From positions 11,431 through 45,562 of the forward strand of contig NHBR02000141.1 of the NCBI GenBank assembly GCA_002167435.2: 34,132 nucleotides of DNA. Direction: 5' to 3'. The notes beneath the pieces are model-generated. The model searched no databases. It was not told where the DNA came from and saw only the letters and a list, made by a program, of their open reading frames with translations. A program made the translations under genes and the position numbers. This DNA is from Allomuricauda sp. TMED12 (GTDB lineage Bacteria; Bacteroidota; Bacteroidia; Flavobacteriales; Flavobacteriaceae). Shown piece after piece: positions 8,771 to 17,887 of this stretch. Within the stretch, counting starts at the first letter, position 1. Every line of letters begins with the position of its first letter.

Positions 8771-8802
8771 CTGTTGATGTATTGGCTCTGATTTGTTGAT
8801 GT
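8771..8802 (+). promoter_or_regulatory. Direct repeats with LytTR-site spacing
   Basis: TGTTGATGT occurs at 8772-8780 and 8794-8802, exactly 22 bp apart. The core GTTGAT fits the GTTN(A/G)(T/G) part of the LytTR consensus, in which two 9-bp direct repeats are separated by 12-13 bp. It sits between the LytTR gene and the lipoprotein gene. A second pair of direct repeats (CGAATATG at 8843-8850 and 8864-8871, 21-bp period) lies closer to the lipoprotein start. Confidence 0.4.
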
Positions 8803-8897
8803 TTTTACACTTTGCACTAAACACATAAGAATTTAAACCCTACGAATATGGGTTTATAATTCGCGAATATGTATTGCTTGTTTCTTAGGCAATTACA

Positions 8898-8922
8898 TTG
8901 TTGCACCTTTAACCTGCAACAA
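8898..8922 (+). other. Leader hairpin before the lipoprotein gene
   Basis: TTGTTGCA (8898-8905) and TGCAACAA (8915-8922) form a perfect 8-bp inverted repeat with a 9-nt loop, 110 bp upstream of the lipoprotein start. It may be an RNA leader structure or an operator; the sequence does not decide. Confidence 0.3.
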
Positions 8923-9031
8923 CCATTTCTTACTCAGGATAACCTACAGAGAATTTCTCTTTTCCTTAAATGATTTTAGGTCTGAAATGGTGTCAACCAA
9001 AACTTTTTTAAAAAATATCAAACCTTATATC

Positions 9032-10753
9032 ATGAACAGAAAGAACAAACTATCCTATTTATTGATTTTGACAGTCTTGCTAATAACCTCTGGTTGCAGC
9101 AATGATGATGATGGAGCGGGGAATACTGAGGTCAGTCTCCAGGATTTGCAGGTTGCCTTGGACGAAAACCCATCGGATGGTCAGGCTATCGGTACTATTC
9201 AAGTTACTGGTGGCACAGCAATGAATTTTAGCATCAACTCTCAAAGCCCTTCTGGAGCCATGAGCATAAATTCCAGCTCGGGAGAACTTACGGTTGCCGA
9301 TGCATCATTGTTCGATTTTGAAACTAATCCGACCTTGACTGCAACGGTTAACGCGGAAAATGCGGAAAGCCCGGTTACAGTGACCATCAATCTTAATAAT
9401 TTGAACGAGGTAACCGCTCAAAGTCTTGAAGTAACCATTGATGAGAATCCTACAAATGGTCAGTCTCTTGGTGTTTTGCAGACCAATGGAAGTGGAAACT
9501 TGAATTTTAATATTGATTCCCAAACCCCCGCTGGGGCCATGAGCATTGATTCTGCCACTGGAGAACTCACCGTGGCCGATGCCTCTTTATTTGATTTTGA
9601 GACCAACCCGACACTGCTTGCAAGTGTTTCGTTCGATGATGCCATAAACCCTGTCACCGTGACCATCAATCTTAATGATGTGGTTGAATGGAGTGCTCAA
9701 GATCTTTCAACTGACATAGATGAAAATCCTACAGATGGGCAAGTTGTAGGAACTATTCAAGTTAACGGTAGTGGTACATTTAGTTTTTCCATTACATCCC
9801 AAACACCGCCGGGTGCCCTAAGTGTAGATGCCAGTACTGGAGAATTGTCTGTAGTGGATCCCAATTTGTTCGACTACGAGACCAACCCAATAATTACCGC
9901 AACTATTTTGGTGGACGGCGGAGCAAATACGGCCACAGTAACAGCAACAATCAATTTAAATGATGTTGATGAAGTAGCCGCCCAAAATACGGACTTAACC
10001 ATTGATGAAAACCCATCTAATGGAGATGTCATCGGAGTGTTACAAGCAAGTGGTTCAAATTTATCCTATACCATTACGTTCCAGAATCCTGTAGGTGCTT
10101 TTAACATAGACCAAAACACAGGAGAGCTATCGGTCGCCGACGAATCCTTGTTCGATTTTGAGACCAATCCCAATATGCTTGCAACCATATCGGTGGACAA
10201 TGGTATGCAATCAGTTTCTGCCAATGCGTTCGTAGCGCTTAACGATTTAAATGAAGTTGGAGAATTCAAATATGGCGGAGTCATTTTTTGGGTAGACCCA
10301 GCCAGTAACAATAGTGAAGGTTTGGTAATGGCACTTACTAACCAATCCAGCAGTTCAACTTGGGGATGCTCAGGTGTTTTAACTGGATCAGCAGGAGCTA
10401 CCATAGGTACAGGAGAAACAAATACCACTGCCATCATTTCCGCTGGATGTACAACTTCAGGAACTGCAGCTGAGATTGTTTCCAACTTGAGCTTAAATGG
10501 TTATGATGACTGGTTTTTGCCGAGTTCAGATGAATGGATCGAAGTATATAACAACTTGTCTATCATTCAGCCCGTAATCCTTTCCAATGGGGGTGATGAC
10601 TTCTTGACACAATATTGGAGTTCTACCGAGAATGATGCATACAATGCTGAATTTATTGTATTCTCTGGCCCAGGTGCTGGCACAATATATTCTTTTTTAA
10701 ATAAAACAAGTTCTGTTGCAACAAGAGCTATAAGGGCTTGGACAGATTTTTAG
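9032..10753 (+). CDS. Surface lipoprotein with cadherin-like repeats and DUF1566-like C-terminus
   Basis: A 573-residue protein. The frame is open from 8987, but the ATG at 9032 gives a standard lipoprotein signal (MNRKNKLSYLL... ending ITSGC) with lipid-modified Cys22. The Cys is followed by SNDDD, an acidic pattern like the Bacteroidota surface lipoprotein export signal, so surface exposure is likely. Residues ~33-409 are four cadherin-like repeats of 93-95 residues, each with ENP(S/T)(D/N)G, GELSVxD and LFDxETNP motifs. Residues ~410-573 resemble the DUF1566/Lcl_C domain (GGVIFWVDP, DDWFLPSSDEW, YWSSTEND, ATRAIRAW). Predicted role: an adhesion or binding surface protein. The LytTR-site-like repeats upstream suggest control by the preceding kinase/regulator pair, and a clear terminator follows. 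Confidence 0.88.
   Translation: MNRKNKLSYLLILTVLLITSGCSNDDDGAGNTEVSLQDLQVALDENPSDGQAIGTIQVTGGTAMNFSINSQSPSGAMSINSSSGELTVADASLFDFETNPTLTATVNAENAESPVTVTINLNNLNEVTAQSLEVTIDENPTNGQSLGVLQTNGSGNLNFNIDSQTPAGAMSIDSATGELTVADASLFDFETNPTLLASVSFDDAINPVTVTINLNDVVEWSAQDLSTDIDENPTDGQVVGTIQVNGSGTFSFSITSQTPPGALSVDASTGELSVVDPNLFDYETNPIITATILVDGGANTATVTATINLNDVDEVAAQNTDLTIDENPSNGDVIGVLQASGSNLSYTITFQNPVGAFNIDQNTGELSVADESLFDFETNPNMLATISVDNGMQSVSANAFVALNDLNEVGEFKYGGVIFWVDPASNNSEGLVMALTNQSSSSTWGCSGVLTGSAGATIGTGETNTTAIISAGCTTSGTAAEIVSNLSLNGYDDWFLPSSDEWIEVYNNLSIIQPVILSNGGDDFLTQYWSSTENDAYNAEFIVFSGPGAGTIYSFLNKTSSVATRAIRAWTDF
9128..10258 (+). repeat. Four in-frame cadherin-like repeats
   Basis: The conserved DENP codons start at 9161, 9440, 9719 and 10004, giving periods of 279, 279 and 285 bp (93, 93, 95 residues). 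Repeats 1 and 2 share exact stretches such as GTGACCATCAATCTTAAT, pointing to fairly recent duplication; repeats 3 and 4 have diverged more. Confidence 0.85.
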
Positions 10754-10769
10754 AAACCTTAAAAGATAC

Positions 10770-10804
10770 AAACACCTTCGGCGGCATCTGTCGGAGGTGT
10801 TTTT
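10770..10804 (+). terminator. Rho-independent terminator after the lipoprotein gene
   Basis: Left arm 10770-10782 (AAACACCTTCGGC) pairs along its whole length, with two G-T pairs, with right arm 10790-10802 (GTCGGAGGTGTTT). The loop is GGCATCT, and a T-run ends the structure at 10804. It begins 17 bp after the stop codon. Confidence 0.85.
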
Positions 10805-11333
10805 AAAAGTATTGATAAGATGCTCGCTAGCATTAGCTTGAGAATCAAGAGTAACTGTACCATACGTTCGCAAACGATTGGGTCTAAATGACATTGGCGA
10901 ATTTTCCTATCAAAAACACTATTAGGGATGAAATAATAGCCCGTTTGGAAAGCCAAGAATATGGGAGAATCTATTGGAACATTGTTTTGAACATCACGTT
11001 TGAATATGACGTGAACACCAAAGAGTTCCATAGGTCAAACTATGGGCCATTGTATATTGTGCCAGGTGTATATGAATATCACGATTTTTCCAAAAAACTT
11101 GCCGATTCCCTTCAAACCGATTTCCAATAGAGACTCCATATGGCCCCCGGTGTTGGGCATGAGTATAAGAAAATGAATGCTCCTGTGGCAGAATACCTAT
11201 ATTCTAAGGACAATTAACCATAGAATTCAAAAGAAAGAATTATTAACAGAGCAAAATAAGGGGTTCACAGATAAAAATTTAATTGAGCTGGATCAGAATT
11301 CATCTTTGACCAAAATTTTAAAAAGATGTATAA
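10805..11333. other. Intergenic stretch with a probable gene remnant
   Basis: 529 bp between the lipoprotein terminator and the TonB receptor. It holds one interrupted reading frame (10888-11217, separate entry). No clear promoter for the TonB receptor was identified; TTTG occurs just before the gene but without a TAnnTTTG partner. Confidence 0.5.
10888..11217 (+). pseudogene. Interrupted small reading frame, possible gene remnant
   Basis: An 80-codon frame (10888-11130) ends at TAG. After three sense codons the same frame reopens with an ATG at 11140 and runs 25 codons to a TAA (MAPGVGHEYKKMNAPVAEYL...). Read through, the joined product would be ~109 residues. Its tail (PLYIVPGVYEYHDFSKKL, then GVGHEY) faintly recalls the end of an alpha/beta-hydrolase, with the His of GVGHE in the catalytic position; this is speculative. 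It lies between unrelated genes with no partner. The alternative is a genuine small 80-residue protein followed by non-coding DNA. Confidence 0.35.
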
Positions 11334-13637
11334 ATGAATCCAAAACATTTTTTCCTTTTACTGCTTTTTATGGCCGGTCAATTGGGAATAGCTCAAGAAA
11401 AAAGATTAAAAGGGACAGTCTATGATAACCAGAGCCAAGAGCCTTTGCCATTTGCTACTGTCGTGATTTTCAATGGCGATGAACTGATTGAAGGAAGAGT
11501 GACAAATGAAAATGGGGAGTTTGAAATCACCATTCCGAAAGTTTTCAGCCATTTAGAAATAAGTTCATTGGGATATATGGTGACTGTCATACCATCAATC
11601 GACATTGATTTTAACACAAAGCTCCGTATTGGACTAATCCCCCAGGTAGAAACCCTTGATGAAGTGGTCCTAAAAATGGAGCGGACCACTACCCAACAAA
11701 AACTAGATCGAAAAATCATCAATCTTGGCAGTGATCTTCAACAGGCAGGAGTAAATGCCTTGGAGTCTTTTGACCAGATTCCAGAGGTGCAGGTGGACAT
11801 GGCCAATGGAACCGTTGCTCTCAGGGGAAGTGATAATATACGGATTTTGGTGAATGGAAAATTGACGTCCCAATTGGCGACGGAACTTTTACAACAGATT
11901 CCTGCATCGCAGATCGATCGTGTGGAGATCATTACGGCCCCGTCATCAAAATATAGAGCTGATGGTCTTTCAGGTCTTATTAATATTATTCTCAAAGAGA
12001 AAATGGACCAGGGACTTAACTTCAATCTAAATTCAACAGCGGGTACACGAAGGTACTCCTTGGGAATGGATGCAAATTATAATATATCCTTTATAAATTT
12101 TAGGCTTAACGCCTCCAGGTCCAATCAAAGAACCATCAATGACCAAACGATAGATCGAAATTTCAGTAATGGCAACGAGGAAACCATTTTTACACCGAAC
12201 ATATTCGACGGGACTATAAAAAGAATTAGTGGTGGATTTGACGTCTTCTTGAAAGATAGACATGAGTTTTCCTTTACCTTCGACCACACTGACGATTCCC
12301 ATAATTATTTCAATGAGTCTTTGTATACAGCGGTCACGGATAGGGATGATTATGAATTTTTGCGTGTAAGTGACCATTTTCACTATATCAATATCCTTAA
12401 TGCCAACTACCGCTTGAACTTTGACCGAGAAGATCATTTTGTGGAAGTCGATTACAATATCAACTCAAGCAATAACGATTACCCCCTAGCCGATTTTGAA
12501 GATGGTATTTTGGTGAAAGAGCTGTCATTAACGGAAAATTTTGTGTTGCAATCCTTGGCCATGGACCATAACCTGCCCATAAGTGACAAACTATCCCTTG
12601 AAACCGGTTTTAGCAGAAATATCCAAGAGCTTGACAGTGAAAGATTGCAGGCACCTGAAACAATACCAGGCCGTTTTAATTACGAGGAAACCTTATGGGG
12701 TATTTACAGTTCATTGAGAATGGGTTTGGGAAAGTTTCAGCTTCAGACTGGTTTGCGCTGGGAGCAATTTAAGTCTGAATCCATCAATGCCGAAACAAAC
12801 TTTGCCGTGAACCGGGATTATTCGAATATTTTTCCTTCTGTACACCTTTCGCATCCCCTCGCGAATGGAAGTTTATCCATAGGCTATAATAAGCGCATTT
12901 CAAGACCCAATTTCCATCACATTAATGCTTTTCAGATAGTTAACCCGCTATATGTTTGGGAGTTCAACCCAAATATAACACCCGAGTACAGCCATAATAT
13001 AGAATTCAATTATCTAAAAAGGTTGGAAAATATGGGATGGGGACTGACCACATTTTACAGGAAAAGACAAGATGTCATTCTTTGGACGGAACAATCCACG
13101 GCGGACCAACAGGTTTTTCGATATGAAAATTCAGGAGATTTTAATTCCTACGGTCTGGAAGCCTTTGTTGATTTTAAGTTCTTTCCTTTTTGGGACACAA
13201 GGATGAGTTTTACCCATTATATTACCAATATTGACCAATCGGAATCGGTAACCTGGGATAGAACCTTTGCTTCAAGGTTCCAGCTGAAGAACACCATAAG
13301 CTTATCAAATAAGATTACTATGGATATTACCTATTTCCATAATCCGAAACAACAAAACCCCTTTAATTATATACAATCCAGGAGCAGATTTGATATAGCG
13401 GCAAGAGCTAGATTGTTGCAAAATCGATTATCCTTAAATTTAAGGGCCGTGGATATCTTTAATCAAAATATTTTAGAGCGTTATAGCAAAACATCCAATC
13501 TGTCGCAAAAAACAACTTGGGATATCCAAATGCAGACCAGGAATTTTCTGATAAGTGCCAATTACAAGCTGTTTGAAAATAAACAGAAGAACAGAAACAG
13601 AAAGAATAGAAACTATAATGAAGCTCCAATTGAGTAA
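11334..13637 (+). CDS. TonB-dependent receptor, OMP_b-brl_3 type
   Basis: A 767-residue outer-membrane protein. The signal peptide covers residues 1-20 (MNPKHFFLLLLF... ending LGIAQ). A carboxypeptidase-regulatory-like domain is at ~22-105 (GTVYDNQSQEPLPFATVVIF) and a plug domain at ~115-225 (ALRGSDNIRILVNGK, APSSKYRADGLSGLINIIL). The rest is a beta-barrel of the outer-membrane-protein beta-barrel family, with repeated aromatic alternating strands. It is shorter than a SusC (~1000 residues) and no SusD follows, so it is not a polysaccharide importer of that type. The substrate is unknown. It is followed at once by a LytS kinase and a LytTR regulator, a common arrangement in Bacteroidota in which the receptor and signalling pair are cotranscribed. 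Confidence 0.9.
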   Translation: MNPKHFFLLLLFMAGQLGIAQEKRLKGTVYDNQSQEPLPFATVVIFNGDELIEGRVTNENGEFEITIPKVFSHLEISSLGYMVTVIPSIDIDFNTKLRIGLIPQVETLDEVVLKMERTTTQQKLDRKIINLGSDLQQAGVNALESFDQIPEVQVDMANGTVALRGSDNIRILVNGKLTSQLATELLQQIPASQIDRVEIITAPSSKYRADGLSGLINIILKEKMDQGLNFNLNSTAGTRRYSLGMDANYNISFINFRLNASRSNQRTINDQTIDRNFSNGNEETIFTPNIFDGTIKRISGGFDVFLKDRHEFSFTFDHTDDSHNYFNESLYTAVTDRDDYEFLRVSDHFHYINILNANYRLNFDREDHFVEVDYNINSSNNDYPLADFEDGILVKELSLTENFVLQSLAMDHNLPISDKLSLETGFSRNIQELDSERLQAPETIPGRFNYEETLWGIYSSLRMGLGKFQLQTGLRWEQFKSESINAETNFAVNRDYSNIFPSVHLSHPLANGSLSIGYNKRISRPNFHHINAFQIVNPLYVWEFNPNITPEYSHNIEFNYLKRLENMGWGLTTFYRKRQDVILWTEQSTADQQVFRYENSGDFNSYGLEAFVDFKFFPFWDTRMSFTHYITNIDQSESVTWDRTFASRFQLKNTISLSNKITMDITYFHNPKQQNPFNYIQSRSRFDIAARARLLQNRLSLNLRAVDIFNQNILERYSKTSNLSQKTTWDIQMQTRNFLISANYKLFENKQKNRNRKNRNYNEAPIE

Positions 13638-13638
13638 T

Positions 13639-14682
13639 ATGTTACAAATGGGTAAAAACAAGGAACAAAACGGCATATTGATCAGTTTGATTAAGAATGA
13701 ACCTTTGGTTCATGCGCTGTTTTGGTCAATCTATTTCGTATTTCCCATCATAAAATCATTGGGCCCCGGCAATTACCCTTTTAATGTGTACAGCCAGCTG
13801 AACGATCTTTTCTTTGGAATGGCAGTATTTTATATTTCCTATTTGGTTTTTTTTCCATCAAAGAGGGGTTCTTTACAAATAATATTATTGGTCGTATCGT
13901 TCTGTTTATTGGCGTATGCGGATTTTAAGATTCATGATTGGTTGTTTCATGGAACACACAAAGAAGCATTCATCATATATATTTTTAGCTACGCTTCTAC
14001 CTATGCGTTACTTTTCCTGTTTGCTTATTCCCTTTTTTCTTTAAAGGAAATTTATGCTAAACAGAGAGCATTGGAAGCAGCCAATAAAGAAAAAAAACTG
14101 GCCGAACTTAGGGGTTTAAAAGCGCAGATCAATCCACATTTTCTCTTCAATACGTTGAACACCATTTATTCCAATGCTTTGAAAAAGGATGATAGAACGG
14201 CAGATCTAATCATGAAATTATCGGATAATTTTAGGTATATACTCCTGGCCGGGAGTAAGGATTATGTGCCCATTAAAAATGAAATTGATCATATGAAAGA
14301 CTATGTTTCATTGCAATCGGTACGGATGGCCGATAAGTTGGAAGCGGTAATGACTTTTGATATAGAAGACCATGGCAAGGTAATTGCGCCGCTCTTGATG
14401 ATGCCCTTTGTGGAGAACGCATTCAAATATTCCAGTTCTTTGCGAGGCAAGGGTCATAAAATCATTATAAAAGTTTCTTTGAAACAAGGACAATTCAATT
14501 TCTATTGTTCTAACCCTTTTGGTGATTTGAATACTGCGGGTATGGACCATCAATGGCAAAATAGCGGGATTGGTATTACGAATACAAAAAGAAGATTGGA
14601 AACAATGTACCCCAATCGGCATAACCTTATAATCCGAAACAATTTGGATAACTTCATTGTGGATTTAACCATAACATTATGA
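13639..14682 (+). CDS. LytS-type membrane histidine kinase (second pair)
   Basis: A protein of about 347 residues from the ATG at 13639, one base after the receptor's stop codon. Alternative starts are 13618, overlapping the receptor gene, and 13648. Four hydrophobic segments fill residues ~22-135 (WSIYFVFPIIKSLG, MAVFYISYLVFFP, IILLVVSFCLLAYADF, IIYIFSYASTYALLFLFAY), followed by a short coiled region. The His_kinase motif INPHFLFNTLNTIYSNAL places the phosphoacceptor at His167. The ATPase domain follows with the N-box MPFVENAFKYSS. There is no extracellular sensor domain, so the signal is probably perceived within the membrane or through the receptor. It overlaps the response regulator gene by 4 bp. 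Confidence 0.92.
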   Translation: MLQMGKNKEQNGILISLIKNEPLVHALFWSIYFVFPIIKSLGPGNYPFNVYSQLNDLFFGMAVFYISYLVFFPSKRGSLQIILLVVSFCLLAYADFKIHDWLFHGTHKEAFIIYIFSYASTYALLFLFAYSLFSLKEIYAKQRALEAANKEKKLAELRGLKAQINPHFLFNTLNTIYSNALKKDDRTADLIMKLSDNFRYILLAGSKDYVPIKNEIDHMKDYVSLQSVRMADKLEAVMTFDIEDHGKVIAPLLMMPFVENAFKYSSSLRGKGHKIIIKVSLKQGQFNFYCSNPFGDLNTAGMDHQWQNSGIGITNTKRRLETMYPNRHNLIIRNNLDNFIVDLTITL

Positions 14683-15365
14683 TAAGTTGCCTGATCATAG
14701 AGGATGAAAAGGAAGCTCAGGACATGCTGCTTGGGTATATTGAAAAAACGCCATTTCTAGAATGTATTGGTGTATTTGAAAGTGGTTTGGATGTTCCCCG
14801 AAATTTAATTCTTAAAACACAGGTAATGTTTCTGGACATTCAGCTTCCAGGACTCAATGGTCTGTCATATTTAGGAACTTTGAACAACCCTCCAAAAGTT
14901 ATCATCACTACAGCTTTTCAAAATTACGCCGTAGAGGCATTTGATTATCAGGTTTCAGATTATTTATTAAAACCTTTTCCCTATGAACGCTTTTTAAAAG
15001 CGGTAAACCGGACGATTAATATTAAAAGGGAAGTTAATGAGAAACCTGTTAGAAGCCTTTTCATTTATTCGGATAAGGTTTATCACAATGTCGATATTGA
15101 TGACATTCTATTTGTGAAAGCAGAAGTGGATTATGTGAAAATCATTACTTCAAAGAAAAATTATTTAGTGCTTGACAGTTTGTCCAATTGGCAATCTAAA
15201 TTGGAACCATTCAATTTTTATCGTGTGCATAGATCTTTCTTGGTCCCATTATCAAAAATTGAAAGAATCGAAGGAAATAGGATTGTCATAAATGATATTA
15301 TTATACCTCTTGGAGTTACATATAAAGAATTATTGCTTTCACGAATAACCAATAGAAAGAATTGA
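14679..15365 (+). CDS. LytTR-family response regulator (second pair)
   Basis: A 228-residue protein. The receiver domain has E8/D9 and phosphoacceptor D53 (MFLDIQLPG), ITTAF and the lysine in LLKPFP. The LytTR DNA-binding domain lies at ~122-225 (FVKAEVDYVKIIT, FYRVHRSFLVPLSKI). The ATGA overlap with the kinase stop indicates a cognate, translationally coupled pair. Likely targets are the receptor operon itself and the downstream macroglobulin-like gene, which starts 105 bp later; no convincing paired LytTR site was seen in that gap. Confidence 0.92.
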   Translation: MISCLIIEDEKEAQDMLLGYIEKTPFLECIGVFESGLDVPRNLILKTQVMFLDIQLPGLNGLSYLGTLNNPPKVIITTAFQNYAVEAFDYQVSDYLLKPFPYERFLKAVNRTINIKREVNEKPVRSLFIYSDKVYHNVDIDDILFVKAEVDYVKIITSKKNYLVLDSLSNWQSKLEPFNFYRVHRSFLVPLSKIERIEGNRIVINDIIIPLGVTYKELLLSRITNRKN

Positions 15366-15469
15366 CCATTATCCTGTCTAAACATCTCGATATTATTTTT
15401 TGGAATTCGAGAAGCTTACCGTCAAAGTAGTATCTTTAAGAAAACTTGACACTAACTATTCCACATTAC

Positions 15470-17887
15470 ATGCACATTAAAAAACTCATCAATTGTTTTC
15501 TTCTTGTATTCTTATTGTCAGTACCGCTGTTTGGTCAGAATTTAGCAGTGACTAAAAAAATAAAGCCAGCTTTTAAGGAATACTTTGGACAGCCAAGAGT
15601 ATCTATTTTCTTACATACAAATAAAAGTGCGTATGTAAAAGGGGAGCATATTTGGTTCAAAGGATATCTGTACAATAGGCTAAAGGGAATTCCACTTAAA
15701 GAACCTGTGAACCTATATGTTGGCATATACGACAACAATGGAGATCAGCTTGCAAAACATCTTTTCATTTGTAGAGAGGGGTATGCGGAAGGGCAAATAG
15801 AAATAGATTCTACTTTTAGGCATGGCCAATACTACATGAAGGCGACTACCAGTTGGATGCGAAATTTTGATGAAGATGATTCTTTTGTACAGCAATTTGC
15901 TGTATTGGGTGAAGAAATTACCGCCATTGAAGAATCAGGGCAAAAAGGCTACGACATTCAGTTTTTACCCGAAGGAGGTCATTGGGTAGGCGATGTTCAG
16001 AGTGTATTGGGAATAAAGACGTTGGATAAAAATGGAAAATCTATCGCTGGCCTCAAGGGGGTAATTAGGAATCAAAATGGCAAAGAAATAACCAGCTTTA
16101 GAACAAATAGATTTGGCTTGTCTAAGGTTACCATGGTTCCATCTTTTGGAGAAAAATATTGGGCCTTTATTAGTTTGGAAAATGGAGTAGTCAAGAAGTT
16201 TCCTTTACCACTGGCCGATAAGTTAGGTCTCACACTTTCCATAAGAAGCTTAAAAAGTGGCAGGGCAATGATTTTAATTGGCACCAATGCCGAAACAAAA
16301 AAGCAGATTGGAAATAAACCATATAATGTTCTAATCCATAGGGATGGTCTATTGAAGAGTTTGAATGTAGTTTTTGAAAAGGAAGAACTATATGTGTCGC
16401 ACATACTGGATAAAAGTGAATTTCACAATGGAATGAACATAGTGACTTTAATAGATGACCAGGGAAAACCCATTGCAGAACGACTTTATTTTAATGAAAA
16501 CGTAACTAAAAAAGGAGAATTGACTGCTGCTATCGAAAAAGAAGAAAATGATTCTTTGGTAATTTCAATTTCTGGGTTTGAGAAAGAAAAAACATCCTCT
16601 ATAAGCGTATCTGTTTTACCAAAAGAAACCAAAGCATATAAGCAAAATGCCAATATTCAAAGCTCTTTGTTACTTAAGCCTTATGTTCGAGGTTTTGTGG
16701 AGAATTCGAGGTACTACTTCGACGATGCTATTAAGACCCGAAAAACGGATTTAGATTTGTTATTATTAACACAAGGCTGGTCAAAGTACAGTTGGGAAAA
16801 TATATTCAAGAAACCACCCCAAAAAAAATATGATTTTAGGACGGGCGTTGATTTATTCGGACAAATAAATTCGAAAATCCCGAAAAATAATGATTTACTT
16901 TTCTATGCCGGTAAAAATAGTGATCCAACCATTATCTATCTAAATGAAGAATCCACGAGTTTTAAACTCAAAAATTACTTGATTAATAAGGGGGAAGAAC
17001 TTAAACTTACTTTATTGAATAAGCGTGGTATTTTGTCTAGACCAAATCTTTTTGTGAGGGTAAATACGGGAGAAACTGAGGATAAGGTATATAATCTTGA
17101 ACCATTTAACATTGTTGAAGAGCTTGCCGATTCAGGTGGGGTTGAGGCCAACTATCTAAAAGATTTTGTTTTTCCTGAAAATATTATAAAACTCGACGAA
17201 GTAGTGGTAATGGATAGAGTCGGAGGTAAAAAAATCACATCACCATTCGTATCGGAAGAAAAACTAAAGACGGTCACAACTGAAACTGAGGGTCTTTATC
17301 CCAGACTATTAGATCTAATACGTTCCAACGGCTACAATATATGGGAAGTTCCAAATGCAGGCTATGATCGCATAAGGATAACCACTAAGAGACCATTGGC
17401 GTTATCATTGACACCACCATCGCCTATTTTGTACGTTGATGATGTTCGATATTCTGATTTTAATATTCTAATCGATTTTCCTACTTCAAGAATCGAGCGA
17501 TATTATATAAACCGTTCTGGAGATGGTGAGGCAGGTGGAGCTGGTGGAGTAATTAGAGTTTATACCCGGAAAGAAGGGGATGTTGGTGCGGCTAGACAAA
17601 AAAAGGATGAAAAGAATAGTAAGTTCTTTACTCATATCGTAAAAAAAGGATTTACTCCAAAAAAGCAGTATTATACACCCAAATATAAAAGTATGACGAA
17701 TGATTCTTTTCGCCATTTTGGAACTATACATTGGTCGCCTAATCTATCAATAAATAAAAATGGTGTAGGTAAATTAAAAATATTGGATACCGGACTCAAG
17801 GAAATTTCATTGTTTATCGAGGGTATGTCTGAAAATGGAAATATGTATTCCATGAAAAAGATAATTCGAGTATCTATCGATCAATAA
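15470..17887 (+). CDS. Alpha-2-macroglobulin-like protein with C-terminal plug-like domain
   Basis: An 805-residue protein. The ATG at 15470 gives a typical signal peptide (MHIKKLINCFLLVFLLSVPLFGQ); an ATG at 15446 is less likely. Residues ~45-140 resemble the MG2/macroglobulin fold (FLHTNKSAYVKGEHIWFKGY, FRHGQYYMKATTSWM). Residues ~575-705 contain a TonB-receptor-plug-like segment (KLDEVVVMDRV, ILYVDDVRYSDF, GEAGGAGGVIRVYTR), and the end has a macroglobulin-like Ig domain (GVGKLKILDTGLKEISLFIEG). No beta-barrel follows the plug. Proteins of this type are widespread in Bacteroidota with no established function. The location, behind a TonB receptor and signalling pair, suggests envelope function. 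The frame and domains are clear; the role is not. Confidence 0.82.
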   Translation: MHIKKLINCFLLVFLLSVPLFGQNLAVTKKIKPAFKEYFGQPRVSIFLHTNKSAYVKGEHIWFKGYLYNRLKGIPLKEPVNLYVGIYDNNGDQLAKHLFICREGYAEGQIEIDSTFRHGQYYMKATTSWMRNFDEDDSFVQQFAVLGEEITAIEESGQKGYDIQFLPEGGHWVGDVQSVLGIKTLDKNGKSIAGLKGVIRNQNGKEITSFRTNRFGLSKVTMVPSFGEKYWAFISLENGVVKKFPLPLADKLGLTLSIRSLKSGRAMILIGTNAETKKQIGNKPYNVLIHRDGLLKSLNVVFEKEELYVSHILDKSEFHNGMNIVTLIDDQGKPIAERLYFNENVTKKGELTAAIEKEENDSLVISISGFEKEKTSSISVSVLPKETKAYKQNANIQSSLLLKPYVRGFVENSRYYFDDAIKTRKTDLDLLLLTQGWSKYSWENIFKKPPQKKYDFRTGVDLFGQINSKIPKNNDLLFYAGKNSDPTIIYLNEESTSFKLKNYLINKGEELKLTLLNKRGILSRPNLFVRVNTGETEDKVYNLEPFNIVEELADSGGVEANYLKDFVFPENIIKLDEVVVMDRVGGKKITSPFVSEEKLKTVTTETEGLYPRLLDLIRSNGYNIWEVPNAGYDRIRITTKRPLALSLTPPSPILYVDDVRYSDFNILIDFPTSRIERYYINRSGDGEAGGAGGVIRVYTRKEGDVGAARQKKDEKNSKFFTHIVKKGFTPKKQYYTPKYKSMTNDSFRHFGTIHWSPNLSINKNGVGKLKILDTGLKEISLFIEGMSENGNMYSMKKIIRVSIDQ

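Noticed and set aside
11177..11425. 82-codon frame overlapping the start of the TonB receptor
   Set aside because: Out of frame with the receptor's signal peptide and of unlikely composition; no domain.
11334..13637. The TonB receptor as the missing SusC of the glucan locus
   Set aside because: Too short for SusC, barrel of OMP_b-brl_3 type, no SusD follows, and it is linked to a separate LytS/LytTR unit 8 kb from the enzymes.
15366..15469. Promoter or LytTR site before the macroglobulin-like gene
   Set aside because: TTTG at 15399-15402 and TATCTTTA at 15431-15438 are 28 bp apart, outside the usual range, and no paired GTTN(A/G)(T/G) repeats at 21-22 bp were found.
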